A stretch of DNA of 64,000 nucleotides from Clostridia bacterium (GCA_017428385.1 JAFRQX010000019.1:1-64000), one strand, 5' to 3'; shown: positions 8,633 through 17,761, numbered from the stretch's first letter. The notes: generated from the sequence alone by a model not told the origin. Numbers and translations are program-made.

Positions 8633-10111
8633 TTATTTTACATATCTGTTCACAGGCTTTGGAGCGCGCATTTTATGGCCGCTCCTTTTTTTTCTGAAAA
8701 CAATAAGGAACGCAATGATGCCAATCAGTACCAGCGGCGGACCGAACAGAATCAGCACAAGTTCAAAACTGAACGGCGGGAAAGGATTGGGATCCGCATA
8801 GGTTTCCGCAATGATCTCATCAATTGTTTTGGGAACATTTTCCCGCTTTTCAACGGAGCGGGAAGAGGTCAGCGAATAAACAAACGGTTCGCCTTTGTCA
8901 TTGTACCAGGTCATGGTGCCGATTTCCTCACCGGCCTGAATCGGCGCCTGCAGATCACCCCTGAAGTCAAAGACCACATAATCCCGCAGGCTGTCAGCCA
9001 TCCGCTTGACGTCTGACTGCGTTGTAACAATCTGGGCGTTTTCTGCCACCGGGGAACACACCAGTGTGATCTCACCGTTGTCCGGATCAGTTGTGGAATA
9101 ATTGGACGTCGGCAGTTTGATGGGACTCATGTTGTACAGGTCCACCGGAGTCACGCTGACATACTGGCTGAAACCGTAGTTCATAAGCTTGATGGTATCG
9201 GCCCAGCGTGCTTTCCTGCCGGTAAACATCACAACCGAGATCAGGTCCACTCCGTCCTTGGAAGCAGCGCCCGCAAAACAGTATCCGGAATGGGAATGGG
9301 AACCGGTTTTAATACCGGTTGCGTATTCGTAATAATACTGATTCGGGCTGTCCTCACTGCCTGTGAGCATGTATTCCGTTTTGGTTGTGATGGTACGGGC
9401 ACGCTGTTTGTTGGTGCGGGGAAGCTGATAGGAAGTAGTTCCGACAATTTCACGGAATGTCTCGTTTTTCATAGCTTCCCGGGCAATAATGGCCATATCC
9501 CGGGCAGTGGAAAAATGATTGTCGTCATGATAGCCATGGGGATTGACAAAATGCGTGTTGGAACAGCCCAGCGTGTCGGCCGTTCTGTTCATCAGATCCA
9601 CAAAACGGGGAATATCTCCGGATACAGCCTCAGCTATCACATTGGCTCCGTCATTGGCGGAAAGAAGCATTGTGCCGTAAATAACATCAATCAGGCGTAT
9701 CTCCTCATCCACCTTCAGGTACATGGTGGACGAGTCGGCAGGAACATTGACAGCCGTTTGAGAGACGGTGACGGTCTCGTTCAGGTCGTCCACAAACATC
9801 AACGCGATCAGAACCGTCAGGATTTTGGTCATTGAAGCCGGATAACGGATCTCATCAGCATCTTTTTCAAAAATAACCTCTCCCTTATCCTGTGTCATGA
9901 GGACGGCGGAAAGGGCGTAAAGCTGATCGGGAGAAAGGTTTTCAGGATGTTCCTTATCATATTCAGGGGCATCCGGGGAAAGGGTAGGCTGGGGAATCGG
10001 CTCCGCCGTGGGAGTGGCATCCTTCTTTTTCGCCGCAAAGGCAACGGAAACAGAGGTAATAAGCATGATCATAACCAGCATAAATGCTGTTATTCTTTTC
10101 AAATGCTCCAC
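8633..10111 (-). CDS. D-alanyl-D-alanine carboxypeptidase (DacF-like, class A PBP)
   Basis: The 492-residue protein has a signal peptide (residues 1-27, cleavage near AFA), a Pro-rich linker, and a serine peptidase S11 domain with all three motifs: S93-M-T-K96, SAN (DGANV context) and KTG (GIKTGSHSHSG). A second beta-rich PBP5-type C-terminal domain follows. A single membrane helix near residue 455 precedes a basic tail, so it is anchored in the membrane facing out. It trims the terminal D-Ala from peptidoglycan stems. The C-terminal span is a true TM rather than the usual amphipathic helix. The last codons overlap the terminator of the convergent kinase gene. Confidence 0.93.
   Translation of the reverse strand: MEHLKRITAFMLVMIMLITSVSVAFAAKKKDATPTAEPIPQPTLSPDAPEYDKEHPENLSPDQLYALSAVLMTQDKGEVIFEKDADEIRYPASMTKILTVLIALMFVDDLNETVTVSQTAVNVPADSSTMYLKVDEEIRLIDVIYGTMLLSANDGANVIAEAVSGDIPRFVDLMNRTADTLGCSNTHFVNPHGYHDDNHFSTARDMAIIAREAMKNETFREIVGTTSYQLPRTNKQRARTITTKTEYMLTGSEDSPNQYYYEYATGIKTGSHSHSGYCFAGAASKDGVDLISVVMFTGRKARWADTIKLMNYGFSQYVSVTPVDLYNMSPIKLPTSNYSTTDPDNGEITLVCSPVAENAQIVTTQSDVKRMADSLRDYVVFDFRGDLQAPIQAGEEIGTMTWYNDKGEPFVYSLTSSRSVEKRENVPKTIDEIIAETYADPNPFPPFSFELVLILFGPPLVLIGIIAFLIVFRKKRSGHKMRAPKPVNRYVK
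8661..8693 (+). terminator. Terminator lying inside the opposite gene
   Basis: GGAGCG and CGCTCC bracket a 13-base loop and are followed directly by eight T. It would end the two-component transcript but is read from within the last codons of the leftward carboxypeptidase gene, where the T-run encodes a Lys/Arg-rich tail on the other strand. Confidence 0.75.
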
Positions 10112-10148
10112 CTCACTTCATATAAAACATTCACAGTATCAGAACTTG

Positions 10149-11003
10149 TTACGCAGCGGAAACCGCGGCCGGAACCGCAAAAGCCGGCACAATCGAATTA
10201 CCGCTCAGCTGCAGGAAAAGGAAGACAATACCGATGATCGCCAGATACAGCGCAAACCAGGAAAGGGGGATTTTTGTAATGACCTTCAGCATAAAACGGA
10301 TTGCGGCATATCCCACAACGGCGGCCACCAGGATACCGACCAGCGAGGGAACAAGGGAAATCTCACTGAGGTATCCTTCTTCCAGGGCGTCTTTTCCTTC
10401 CATCAGAAGGGAACCGACAATCGCGGGTGCGCTCATCATAAAAGAGAACCTGGCCGCGGTATTCTTATCCAGGCCGGTTGATACACCGCCCAGGATGGTG
10501 GAACCGCTCCGGGAAATACCGGGCGTCATCCCGATACCCTGGAACAGTCCCATGACAACCGCCTGGAGAATACCGACTTTTCCGCTGCCATTCTTCTGAC
10601 GGACAGCGATCCGGTCACAGATGATCAGGAAGAGAGCCGTGATGAGGAAAGAGGTGCCGAGGAACCAGCCGCTGTCAAAAACAGCAAAGCCATTCACTGC
10701 GGGGAAGGCCTTCTTGGCAGCCATGTATACACCCAGCGTCGGCAGGGAAGCAATCACCAGAAGCAGCAGCGTCTTGTTGCGGACAGGATGGAGGATCATA
10801 TCCAGCCATTCTTTCCTGAAAACAATGAGCACCGGCACCAGCGTACCGACATGCAGCAGGATATCCAGCATCTTCATGGCGGGAGTATCCGTCTGGATCC
10901 CAAAAAATATACGGGCAAGCAGCAAATGCCCGCTGGAAGAGATGGGCAGGAATTCCCCAAGCCCCTGAATTAATCCAAGAAGAGCACTGTGCAGAACTGA
11001 CAT
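10149..11003 (-). CDS. uppP: Undecaprenyl-diphosphatase
   Basis: This 284-residue polytopic protein belongs to the UppP/BacA family, which dephosphorylates undecaprenyl pyrophosphate at the membrane to recycle the lipid carrier for wall synthesis; overproduction gives bacitracin resistance. Both signature loops are visible: GLGEFLPISSSGHLLL (residues 12-27) and GMTPGISRSGSTI with its conserved Arg. About eight hydrophobic segments fit the family. I chose the ATG at 11003 because GGAGG lies 11 bases ahead; the frame extends further upstream but that stretch is polar and not family-like. It sits next to the carboxypeptidase gene, on the same strand with a 37-bp gap. Confidence 0.95.
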   Translation of the reverse strand: MSVLHSALLGLIQGLGEFLPISSSGHLLLARIFFGIQTDTPAMKMLDILLHVGTLVPVLIVFRKEWLDMILHPVRNKTLLLLVIASLPTLGVYMAAKKAFPAVNGFAVFDSGWFLGTSFLITALFLIICDRIAVRQKNGSGKVGILQAVVMGLFQGIGMTPGISRSGSTILGGVSTGLDKNTAARFSFMMSAPAIVGSLLMEGKDALEEGYLSEISLVPSLVGILVAAVVGYAAIRFMLKVITKIPLSWFALYLAIIGIVFLFLQLSGNSIVPAFAVPAAVSAA

Positions 11004-11084
11004 CGGAACATACCTCCAACATGGTGATTTATATATTTTATCATATCCATCCCGGTTTGGAAAGATTGACCGGTCTTCCGTCTC

Positions 11085-11113
11085 TTGACTGTTGATCCCA
11101 CAACGGATATAAT
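11085..11113 (+). promoter_or_regulatory. Strong sigma-A promoter for ychF
   Basis: TTGACT and a perfect TATAAT are separated by 17 bases, 55 bases ahead of the ychF start and divergent from uppP. Confidence 0.8.
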
Positions 11114-11167
11114 TTTTTGCCGGAAAGTTCATAAATATACCTATTTATAAGGAGAGTAACCAAATAT

Positions 11168-12265
11168 ATGAAACTCGGAGTTGTGGGTCTTCCGAACGTC
11201 GGAAAAAGCACGCTTTTCAATGCGATCACAAACGCGGGAGCGCAGGCTGAAAACTATCCTTTCTGCACCATCGAACCCAATACAGGCGTGGTGCTTGTAC
11301 CTGACCACCGGCTGAACGTGCTCGCGGATATGTATCATCCGAAGAAGGTTACTCCCACCACCATTGAATTTGTGGATATCGCAGGCCTGGTGAAAGGCGC
11401 CAGCCGCGGCGAGGGCCTGGGAAACAAATTCCTTTCCCACATCCGGGAAGTGGACGCAATTGTTCATGTTGTCCGGTGCTTTGACGATGACAACATCATC
11501 CATGTGGATGGTTCCGTAGATCCTGTGCGGGATATTGAAACCATTAACCTGGAACTGATTTTTGCTGATATGGAAACGGTTCAGAAGCGCAAGGACAAGG
11601 CTGAAAAAAGTTTCCGCGGCGGAGACAAGAAAGCCGGAGCCGAAGCTGAGCTGGCTGACCGTCTCTATGCCCACCTGGAAGCCGGAAAACCGGCCCGTAC
11701 CCTTGAATGCACTGACGATGAGAAAGCGATTCTCCAGAGCTGGTTCCTGCTGACCACCAAACCGGTTATTTACGCAGCGAACATTTCTGAAGACGATCTC
11801 GGAAGGGACGACTCCGAAATCGAATACGTCAACGAAGTACGGAAGACCGCAGCTGCTGAAAACGCAGAGGTAATTGTAATTTCCGCTGCCATTGAGCAGG
11901 ATATCGCCTCCATGAATCCGGAAGAAAAAAGCGAATTCCTGAGCGAGCTTGGCATCGGCCAGAGCGGCCTGGACCGCCTGATTACCGCCAGCTACCGCCT
12001 GCTGGGACTGATTTCCTTCCTGACAGCGGGCGAAGATGAATGCAGGGCGTGGACGATTGTAAAAGGAACGAAAGCTCCCCAGGCCGCGGGCAAAATCCAT
12101 ACCGACTTTGAAAAGGGATTCATCCGCGCCGAAATCGTTCCTTTTGATACCCTGGCAGAGCTGGGCAGTATGGCCGCCTGCAAGGAGAAAGGCCTCGTAC
12201 GCAGTGAAGGCAAGGATTACGTCATGAAGGACGGGGACATTACCCTGTTCCGCTTTAACGTTTGA
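11168..12265 (+). CDS. ychF: YchF/OLA1-family Obg-like ATPase
   Basis: The 365-residue protein has a G domain with P-loop [11 protein letters not shown] (about 7-17), switch region DIAGLVKGA and an NxxE-type base motif NISE in place of NKxD, which is why family members prefer ATP to GTP. A coiled-coil insertion (about 130-200) and a C-terminal TGS domain (about 280-365) complete the YchF layout. The protein binds ribosomes and is linked to translation and oxidative-stress responses. AAGGAG sits 13 bases ahead of the ATG. The next gene follows by 21 bases. Confidence 0.95.
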   Translation: MKLGVVGLPNVGKSTLFNAITNAGAQAENYPFCTIEPNTGVVLVPDHRLNVLADMYHPKKVTPTTIEFVDIAGLVKGASRGEGLGNKFLSHIREVDAIVHVVRCFDDDNIIHVDGSVDPVRDIETINLELIFADMETVQKRKDKAEKSFRGGDKKAGAEAELADRLYAHLEAGKPARTLECTDDEKAILQSWFLLTTKPVIYAANISEDDLGRDDSEIEYVNEVRKTAAAENAEVIVISAAIEQDIASMNPEEKSEFLSELGIGQSGLDRLITASYRLLGLISFLTAGEDECRAWTIVKGTKAPQAAGKIHTDFEKGFIRAEIVPFDTLAELGSMAACKEKGLVRSEGKDYVMKDGDITLFRFNV

Positions 12266-12286
12266 CAGAGAGGAAAGGTATTCACC

Positions 12287-13297
12287 ATGTCCCGTTTCAA
12301 TTATTTCATTAACCGCCTGAAAAAGATGGACTGGAAAGCCATGTGGAAAACCACCGGCCTGCTGAAAAAGCGCAGCGGAAAGGGAAGACTCTGGCTTCTG
12401 ACGGATATGCTGCGCTGCGGCATCAAATACAACGCAGGCTATATTGACTACAAAATTGCCCAGATGTACAAGCTGAACGATGAACAGCGCAAAACCGTCA
12501 TTACACGCGGTATTTCCAACGATATCGTCCGGAGGATGAATCCGAAGGAATACTGGCATACCTTTGACGACAAAACCGAGTTCAATACCTTCTTTCAAGA
12601 ATGGATTCCCCGGAAATGGATCCGGATTGACGACAACACCTCCACAGAGGATCTGTTCGCGCTCTGCCGCAACTTTGACGCGCTGATCGGCAAACCGCTG
12701 GAAGGATCCAGCGGTGTCGGAATCCAGAAATATACGTCCGAAGACTGGAAGGACGGCCCGGAAGCCTTCCTTGTGCGGCTGAAAAAAGACGGCATCGGTA
12801 TCCTGGAAGAAATCGTCAGACAGCATCCGAAGATGGCGGCGCTTTGTCCCACCTCCGTCAACACCTGCCGGATTGCCACACTGCTTGGAGACAAACAGCA
12901 GGGGATTGTATATGCTTTCCTGCGCATCGGCAACGGTAAAGTGATGGACAACGTTGACTGCGGCGGTATGGCCTCCAGGATCAATATTGAAACCGGCAAG
13001 CTGTGCACCGTGGGTGCGGACAAGCAGGGCAACACGTTCATCAAGCATCCCATGACTGATACCAGCATCATCGGATTCCAGATTCCCTACTGGGAAGAAG
13101 CGAAGAAAATGTGCATGGAAGCAGCACAGAAGATCCCGCAGATGCGCTTCATCGCCTGGGACGTAGCCATTACTGAAGACGGCCCCACCTTCATCGAGGG
13201 AAACAGCTTCCCGTCCCACGCCATTCCTCAGTTTGCAGCCCATTATCCTGACGGAATCGGCATCCTGCCCGAATTTGAAAAATTCATTGATCTGTAA
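12287..13297 (+). CDS. ATP-grasp protein (sugar-transfer-associated type)
   Basis: The 336-residue protein resembles the ATPgrasp_ST group (sugar-transfer-associated ATP-grasp). Visible features are the nucleotide-binding segment IGKPLEGSSGVGIQKY near residue 130, the SVNTCRIATLL strand, and a C-terminal FIAWDVAITEDGPTFIEGNSFPSH with the metal-binding Glu/Asn typical of ATP-grasp ligases. Relatives sit in capsule or exopolysaccharide clusters and are thought to ligate amino acids or acids to glycans. Here it lies alone between ychF and rplS, so no pathway is suggested. No membrane span is seen; the start has AGGAAAGG 10-12 bases upstream. Confidence 0.75.
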   Translation: MSRFNYFINRLKKMDWKAMWKTTGLLKKRSGKGRLWLLTDMLRCGIKYNAGYIDYKIAQMYKLNDEQRKTVITRGISNDIVRRMNPKEYWHTFDDKTEFNTFFQEWIPRKWIRIDDNTSTEDLFALCRNFDALIGKPLEGSSGVGIQKYTSEDWKDGPEAFLVRLKKDGIGILEEIVRQHPKMAALCPTSVNTCRIATLLGDKQQGIVYAFLRIGNGKVMDNVDCGGMASRINIETGKLCTVGADKQGNTFIKHPMTDTSIIGFQIPYWEEAKKMCMEAAQKIPQMRFIAWDVAITEDGPTFIEGNSFPSHAIPQFAAHYPDGIGILPEFEKFIDL

Positions 13298-13310
13298 GGA
13301 AAAATAACAC

Positions 13311-13339
13311 TTGCAAGATCTTTACATTTATGTTACTAT
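13311..13339 (+). promoter_or_regulatory. Promoter of the L19 transcript
   Basis: TTGCAA and TACTAT are separated by 17 bases, giving a transcript start near 13346 and a leader of about 95 bases before rplS. Confidence 0.6.
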
Positions 13340-13346
13340 ATTTGTC

Positions 13347-13440
13347 GTTATGCGGACGGTCCTCTGTCCGGAAACATATGATTCATCCGTTCGGATGAAC
13401 CGCCGGGTCATGAACGTCTATGAGGGAAGGAGGCACAAAC
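13347..13440 (+). promoter_or_regulatory. Structured leader of rplS (possible L19 autoregulation)
   Basis: The leader can form a hairpin CGGAC/GTCCG (13353-13370), a perfect 8-bp hairpin TTCATCCG/CGGATGAA (13382-13399) and a closing GCGG/CCGC pairing (13352-13355 with 13400-13403). This looks like a branched ribosomal-protein leader. Bacillota are known to have an L19 leader at this position, but I cannot confirm a match to that family by eye. Confidence 0.45.
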
Positions 13441-13441
13441 C

Positions 13442-13792
13442 ATGAACGAAATTATCCGCTCCATCGAAGCAAAACAGATTCGCAGCGATCTGCCCCAGAT
13501 CAACGTCGGTGATACCGTACGTGTATGGGTGAAGGTTGTTGAAGGCAACCGTGAACGTCTGCAGGCTTTCGAAGGCACTGTTATCGCCAAGCGCAATGGC
13601 GGCATCCGTGAAACATTTACGGTTCGCCGTGTGTCCTATGGCATTGGTGTTGAACGTACTTTCCCGATCAATTCTCCCCGTGTGGACCATGTTGAGCTGA
13701 TCCGTCACGGTAAGGTTCGCCGCGCCAAGCTGTACTATCTGCGCGATCGTCAGGGCAAGGCAGCCAAGATTAAGGAAGTCAAACGCGTCTGA
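13442..13792 (+). CDS. rplS: Ribosomal protein L19
   Basis: The 116-residue basic protein matches bacterial L19 over its full length: N-terminal helix, the [20 protein letters not shown] beta-barrel core, [21 protein letters not shown] and [20 protein letters not shown] at the end. It sits at the 30S-50S interface. GGGAAGGAGG lies ten bases ahead of the ATG. It is a single-gene transcript here, bounded by its own promoter/leader and a strong terminator. In Bacillus rplS is followed by rbgA and rnhB; here four genes intervene before rbgA. Confidence 0.98.
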   Translation: MNEIIRSIEAKQIRSDLPQINVGDTVRVWVKVVEGNRERLQAFEGTVIAKRNGGIRETFTVRRVSYGIGVERTFPINSPRVDHVELIRHGKVRRAKLYYLRDRQGKAAKIKEVKRV

Positions 13793-13799
13793 TTTGTGC

Positions 13800-13834
13800 G
13801 AAAAAAACTGCTGCATGATGCAGCAGTTTTTTTA
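13800..13834 (+). terminator. Intrinsic terminator after rplS
   Basis: CTGCTGC / GCAGCAG stem with ATGAT loop, flanked by seven A and seven T, so it can also work on the other strand. Confidence 0.92.
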
Positions 13835-13926
13835 TATCCAGATATATTGAAAGAACCGGAAGGAATCATACTGTATATTGTGGAATATATATAAACTGGA
13901 TATTTATGAAATCGGAGGATCATATC

Positions 13927-15996
13927 ATGAGGGACAGAACGGAAGCAGCGGCCAAAGCGAAAGAGCTTGTCAGCCGTATGACTCTGGAGGAAAAAGCTTC
14001 TCAGCTGAAATATGACGCGCCTTCCATCGACAGGCTCGGTATTCCGGCATATAACTGGTGGAACGAAGTACTGCACGGTGTGGCGCGGGCAGGCACTGCA
14101 ACTGTATTCCCTCAGGCGATCGGCCTGGCTGCCATGTTTGATGAAGACATGCAGGAAAAGATTGCCGACGTGATCTCTGATGAGGCGCGTGCCAAATTCA
14201 ACGGACAAAGCAGGCACGGAGACAGGGATATCTATAAGGGGCTGACCGTATGGAGCCCGAATATCAATATTTTCCGCGATCCGCGCTGGGGCCGGGGGCA
14301 CGAAACCTACGGAGAAGATCCTTATCTTACCAGCCGTCTGGGTATCCGTTTTATCCAGGGACTGCAGGGAAAAGGAAAATACCTGAAAACGGCTGCCTGC
14401 AGCAAACACTTTGCGGTACACTCCGGACCGGAGGCGCTGCGGCATCAGTTTGACGCCCGTGCCAACGCCAAGGATATGAACGAAACCTACCTGCCTGCCT
14501 TTGAAGCCACAGTACGGGAAGGCGAGGTTGAATCTGTCATGGGCGCCTATAACCGGGTAAACGGGGAGCCCGCCTGCGGCAGCGAGACCCTGCTGAAAAA
14601 GACCCTGCGTGAAAAATGGGGCTTCCGGGGTCATATTGTCAGCGACTGCTGGGCTATCCGGGACTTCCATGTCAACCATAAAGTAACAGCAACAGCGCCG
14701 GAGAGTGCCGCACTGGCCCTCAAAAACGGCTGTGACCTGAACTGCGGAAATACCTACCTGCACATCCTCGAAGCGCTGCAGGAAGGGCTGATTACCGAAG
14801 AAGAGATCACCACCGCCTGTGAACATCTGTTTACAACCCGGTTTATGCTGGGCTTGTTTGCGGACGACTGTGAATACGATCAGATTCCCGTAACGGCCAA
14901 CGATACGGATGAGCATGCCGCCCTGGCCCTGGAAGCTGCCGAAAAGAGCATGGTGCTGCTTGAAAACGACGGCATCCTGCCGCTGGATCCCGGAAGCATC
15001 CGGACCATCGCAGTAATCGGCCCCAACGCAGACAGTATTCCTGCCCTTGAAGGCAATTACAACGGCACAAGCAGCCGGTATGTGACCTTCCTGGAAGGTC
15101 TGCGCCGGTATGCAGAAAAGCACGGAATACGCGTACTGTACAGCCTGGGATGTCATCTATTCAAGGATCGTACCTCCGGACTGGCACAGGCTGACGACCG
15201 ACTGGCGGAAGCCGCCATGTATGCGGAAGCCGCGGACGTGACGATCGCCTGCGTGGGACTGGACGCCGGTCTGGAAGGCGAAGAAGGGGATACGGGAAAC
15301 GAGTATTTCAGCGGGGATAAAAAAGACCTGCTGATTCCGGAATCCCAGCGCCGTCTCCTGGACGTGCTCGCAAAAAGCGCGAAAAAGCTGGTCACCGTCG
15401 TCACAGCAGGCTCCAGCCTGAATGTTCCCGGCGGCAACGCGAAAGTATTTACCTGGTATCCCGGGCAAGCCGGCGGAACCGCGCTGGCTGAGCTTCTTTT
15501 CGGAGAGAAGAATTTCAGCGGACACCTGCCCCTGACTTTCTACAGGGATATCAGCGATCTGCCTGATTTTGAAAACTACAGCATGGAAAACCGGACTTAC
15601 CGGTATTTTACCGGAAAGCCGCTTTATCCCTTTGGATACGGTCTGAGCTATACATCTTATCAGGTCCTCAGCGCCTCTGTATCCGGCAATGAAGTGAAAA
15701 CTGAGATCACCAACAGCGGGAAGATGGATGGCGACGCGCTCGTTCAGATTTATGTGGAGTGTGACAGTCCCTTCGCTCCTGTTCACCCCAGGCTTTGCGG
15801 ATTCCGCCGTATCAGCCTGAAAGCCGGAGAAACAGGCACCGTCAGCGTTCCGCTGGATCCGCTCACCTATACCGTGGTTGATCCCGACGGACAGCGTGTC
15901 ACCGTGGAGCACTGCACGCTCTACGCAGGCGTTTGCCAGCCGGATGAACAAAGCATTGAAATGACCGGTTCAAAGCCTGTTTCTATCAAAAAATAA
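13927..15996 (+). CDS. GH3 glycoside hydrolase (beta-xylosidase/beta-glucosidase type)
   Basis: The 689-residue enzyme has the three GH3 parts: a TIM barrel with the KHF motif (about K160-H161) and the nucleophile Asp in VSDCWAIRDF (D240); an alpha/beta sandwich (about 330-560) with a Glu-rich loop around GLEGEEGDTG; and a C-terminal fibronectin-III-like domain from about 590. It would release glucose or xylose from beta-linked oligosaccharides. SDCWAI is typical of the xylan 1,4-beta-xylosidase-like branch, but specificity is uncertain. No signal peptide is present, so it works on imported oligosaccharides. I chose the ATG at 13927, since GGAGG lies eight bases ahead; an ATG seven codons earlier lacks one. 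Confidence 0.92.
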   Translation: MRDRTEAAAKAKELVSRMTLEEKASQLKYDAPSIDRLGIPAYNWWNEVLHGVARAGTATVFPQAIGLAAMFDEDMQEKIADVISDEARAKFNGQSRHGDRDIYKGLTVWSPNINIFRDPRWGRGHETYGEDPYLTSRLGIRFIQGLQGKGKYLKTAACSKHFAVHSGPEALRHQFDARANAKDMNETYLPAFEATVREGEVESVMGAYNRVNGEPACGSETLLKKTLREKWGFRGHIVSDCWAIRDFHVNHKVTATAPESAALALKNGCDLNCGNTYLHILEALQEGLITEEEITTACEHLFTTRFMLGLFADDCEYDQIPVTANDTDEHAALALEAAEKSMVLLENDGILPLDPGSIRTIAVIGPNADSIPALEGNYNGTSSRYVTFLEGLRRYAEKHGIRVLYSLGCHLFKDRTSGLAQADDRLAEAAMYAEAADVTIACVGLDAGLEGEEGDTGNEYFSGDKKDLLIPESQRRLLDVLAKSAKKLVTVVTAGSSLNVPGGNAKVFTWYPGQAGGTALAELLFGEKNFSGHLPLTFYRDISDLPDFENYSMENRTYRYFTGKPLYPFGYGLSYTSYQVLSASVSGNEVKTEITNSGKMDGDALVQIYVECDSPFAPVHPRLCGFRRISLKAGETGTVSVPLDPLTYTVVDPDGQRVTVEHCTLYAGVCQPDEQSIEMTGSKPVSIKK

Positions 15997-16052
15997 ACCA
16001 GAGTCTGTTTCTGTTTTCCGAATTCAAAAGATCGAAACGCAGGAGAATTCCA

Positions 16053-16742
16053 ATGTTTACAGGTTTTACGGATGAAACCGTCCAGTTCTTTCTCGACCTG
16101 AAGTTTCACAACAACACCCCGTACTTTCATGAGAATCATGACCGTTATGTGGAAACCGTTCAGACGCCGTTTTATGAAATGATCACGGACCTGGGCGAGG
16201 ACATGCTTAAAATTGATCCAATGATGGAAATCCGGCCATACAAATGTCTTTCACGCATCCACCGTGATACGCGGTTTTCCAGGGATAAGAGCCCTTACAG
16301 GGATCATCTCTGGTTCCTGTTCAGAAGAGCCGGAGAACCCAGGGATAAAAGTCTTTTCTATTATTTTGAATTCGGCGTGGACAGGCTAAGCTGGGGCATG
16401 GGCATATGGGGCGAAAACCGCGAACTGATGGATCTTTTCCGCAAACGCATGAGGGCCAATCCCGACGGAATCCTTGCTTTACTGGATGATCTCGATCTTC
16501 CCGGACACAAACTTATCCTGAACGGTTCATTTTTCAAAAGGATGGATATTCCGGAAGAAATACCGATGCGCCTGAAACCATGGTATACCGGAAGAGAGAT
16601 TTATGTCGGAAGGTATAATCCAGTCTGGCAGTGGGCCTTTTCCGAACGCATTCTGAAAGAAGTGAGGAAAGACTTCCGCACCCTCGCACCGCTCTACCGG
16701 CTGTTGAGAGGTTACCTGGATGACCTTTCCCATGATGAGTAA
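16053..16742 (+). CDS. DUF2461-family protein
   Basis: The 229-residue protein matches the DUF2461 family: opening segment FTDETVQFFLDLKFHNNTPYFHENHDRY, the central R-I-H-R-DTRFSRDKSPYRDHLW motif and the PEGLSWGMGIW-like DRLSWGMGIWG stretch. The family is widespread in bacteria but its biochemical role is not established; the conserved Arg/Asp/Lys set suggests an enzyme or nucleic-acid binder. It is soluble, with no signal or membrane helix. AGGAG is seven bases ahead of the ATG. It is followed on the same strand by two small membrane-protein genes. Confidence 0.85.
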   Translation: MFTGFTDETVQFFLDLKFHNNTPYFHENHDRYVETVQTPFYEMITDLGEDMLKIDPMMEIRPYKCLSRIHRDTRFSRDKSPYRDHLWFLFRRAGEPRDKSLFYYFEFGVDRLSWGMGIWGENRELMDLFRKRMRANPDGILALLDDLDLPGHKLILNGSFFKRMDIPEEIPMRLKPWYTGREIYVGRYNPVWQWAFSERILKEVRKDFRTLAPLYRLLRGYLDDLSHDE

Positions 16743-16772
16743 TAACGTAATCCATGTGAAAGTGTGAGTTAA

Positions 16773-16946
16773 ATGAGACTATTCATGAAACGACGTCCGC
16801 CTCATGAACCCCGGGAACGGGAAAGAAGGCACCGTATGTCCTTTATCAGCATGTTTTTTATGCTGGTCGGTATTCTTACTGTCCTTTATTTCCTGATTAC
16901 CTACGGACTGATCCCGCTGCTGGCCATGATGACGACCGCAGCATGA
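16773..16946 (+). CDS. 57-residue single-span membrane miniprotein
   Basis: ATG 16773 to TGA 16946 encodes 57 residues: a strongly basic start (RRPPHEPRERERRHR) followed by one hydrophobic helix (FFMLVGILTVLYFLITYGLI) and a short tail, so a positive-inside, single-span protein. No clear Shine-Dalgarno is visible; GTGAG is the nearest. Its stop lies 10 bases before the DUF4230 gene, which favours translation as part of that operon. I recognise no family. The charge/hydrophobicity pattern and placement argue that it is real, but it is short. Confidence 0.6.
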   Translation: MRLFMKRRPPHEPRERERRHRMSFISMFFMLVGILTVLYFLITYGLIPLLAMMTTAA

Positions 16947-16956
16947 GGAAACAGCC

Positions 16957-17577
16957 ATGAAGAAGACCGGAAAATGGGCATTATCCGTCATTTCAAAAGC
17001 ACTGGTAATCATTCTGGTGATTACCCTGCTTCCTTTTGCCCGTACATGGATCAGGCAGCTGCTGCCTGACGCCACAGGCGAAATCCGGGTTCAGAGCATG
17101 ATCCTGGAACAGAAGCTGGAGTCCAGCAAACGGCTGGAAGTAACCACCATTGATGAAGAGGGCGTTCTTGAAGCCAAGACCAACGTTATTATCCTGGGAA
17201 CCGTCGGCACAACCACCATCCGTTACCGCTATACCGCCAGCGTCGGCATTGACCTGAGTAAAGTAGTCATGACTCCGGACAGCGACAGGATCATCTTTGA
17301 GCTTCCGGATCCCGAAATCCTCAACGACGGTATTGAAGCCCTGGAAATCAACAAGAACAACTTTTTCTCCAAAGCGGTTGAAAAAAGCGTTGAAACGCTG
17401 CTCAATGAACAGAAGCTGAAATGCAGGGAACAGTATATCAGCGAAAAGGAGCATTCGGACAGAGCCTGGGAAGATATCCGGAAATCCTTTGAAACAACCA
17501 TCTGTCAATGGCTTGAGCAATACGGAGAAAGGCATTACGAATTCGAATTTGTAAAACTGAACGATCCGGCAGCCTGA
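16957..17577 (+). CDS. DUF4230 membrane-anchored protein
   Basis: The 206-residue protein has one N-terminal membrane helix (about residues 8-27) and an extracytoplasmic domain of the DUF4230 type. The domain opens with a segment rich in LEQKLESSKRLEVTTID and has the beta-rich ILGTVGTTTIRYRYTASVGIDLSKV core. The C-terminal part is helical and acidic. The family's role is unknown to me. The gene follows the 57-residue membrane miniprotein by 10 bases, suggesting co-expression. Its stop codon lies inside the left arm of the terminator hairpin that follows. Confidence 0.8.
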   Translation: MKKTGKWALSVISKALVIILVITLLPFARTWIRQLLPDATGEIRVQSMILEQKLESSKRLEVTTIDEEGVLEAKTNVIILGTVGTTTIRYRYTASVGIDLSKVVMTPDSDRIIFELPDPEILNDGIEALEINKNNFFSKAVEKSVETLLNEQKLKCREQYISEKEHSDRAWEDIRKSFETTICQWLEQYGERHYEFEFVKLNDPAA

Positions 17578-17597
17578 TAAACAGGCTGCTTTTTTTA
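17569..17597 (+). terminator. Intrinsic terminator after DUF4230 gene
   Basis: GCAGCCTG / CAGGCTGC with a 5-base loop, followed by eight T. The left arm includes the last codons and stop of the gene. Confidence 0.92.
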
Positions 17598-17631
17598 TAT
17601 ATAGACAATCAGGAAGCTGGTTTTGTTCGCC

Positions 17632-17660
17632 TTGACTGATGTTCTTTTTTTTCATAATAT
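17632..17660 (+). promoter_or_regulatory. Promoter of the rbgA-rnhB-yraN operon
   Basis: TTGACT and TAATAT are separated by 17 bases, just after the preceding terminator and about 100 bases ahead of rbgA. Confidence 0.55.
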
Positions 17661-17761
17661 GAATGAAGTGATTTTTTTCGAAATAAAGATGAATGCAGGA
17701 TACAGAGCCGGTTCGGGCAGGATCTGACCGGAACGATCCATCGGATAAGGATGTGATTACG

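Noticed and set aside
11141..13243. A 700-codon open frame on the - strand opposite ychF and the ATP-grasp gene
   Set aside because: It lies entirely opposite two well-supported genes, is compositionally a shadow, and shows no family motif or Shine-Dalgarno.
13750..15951. Two long - strand frames opposite the GH3 gene
   Set aside because: GH3 motifs occupy the whole region on the + strand; the antisense frames show no domains.
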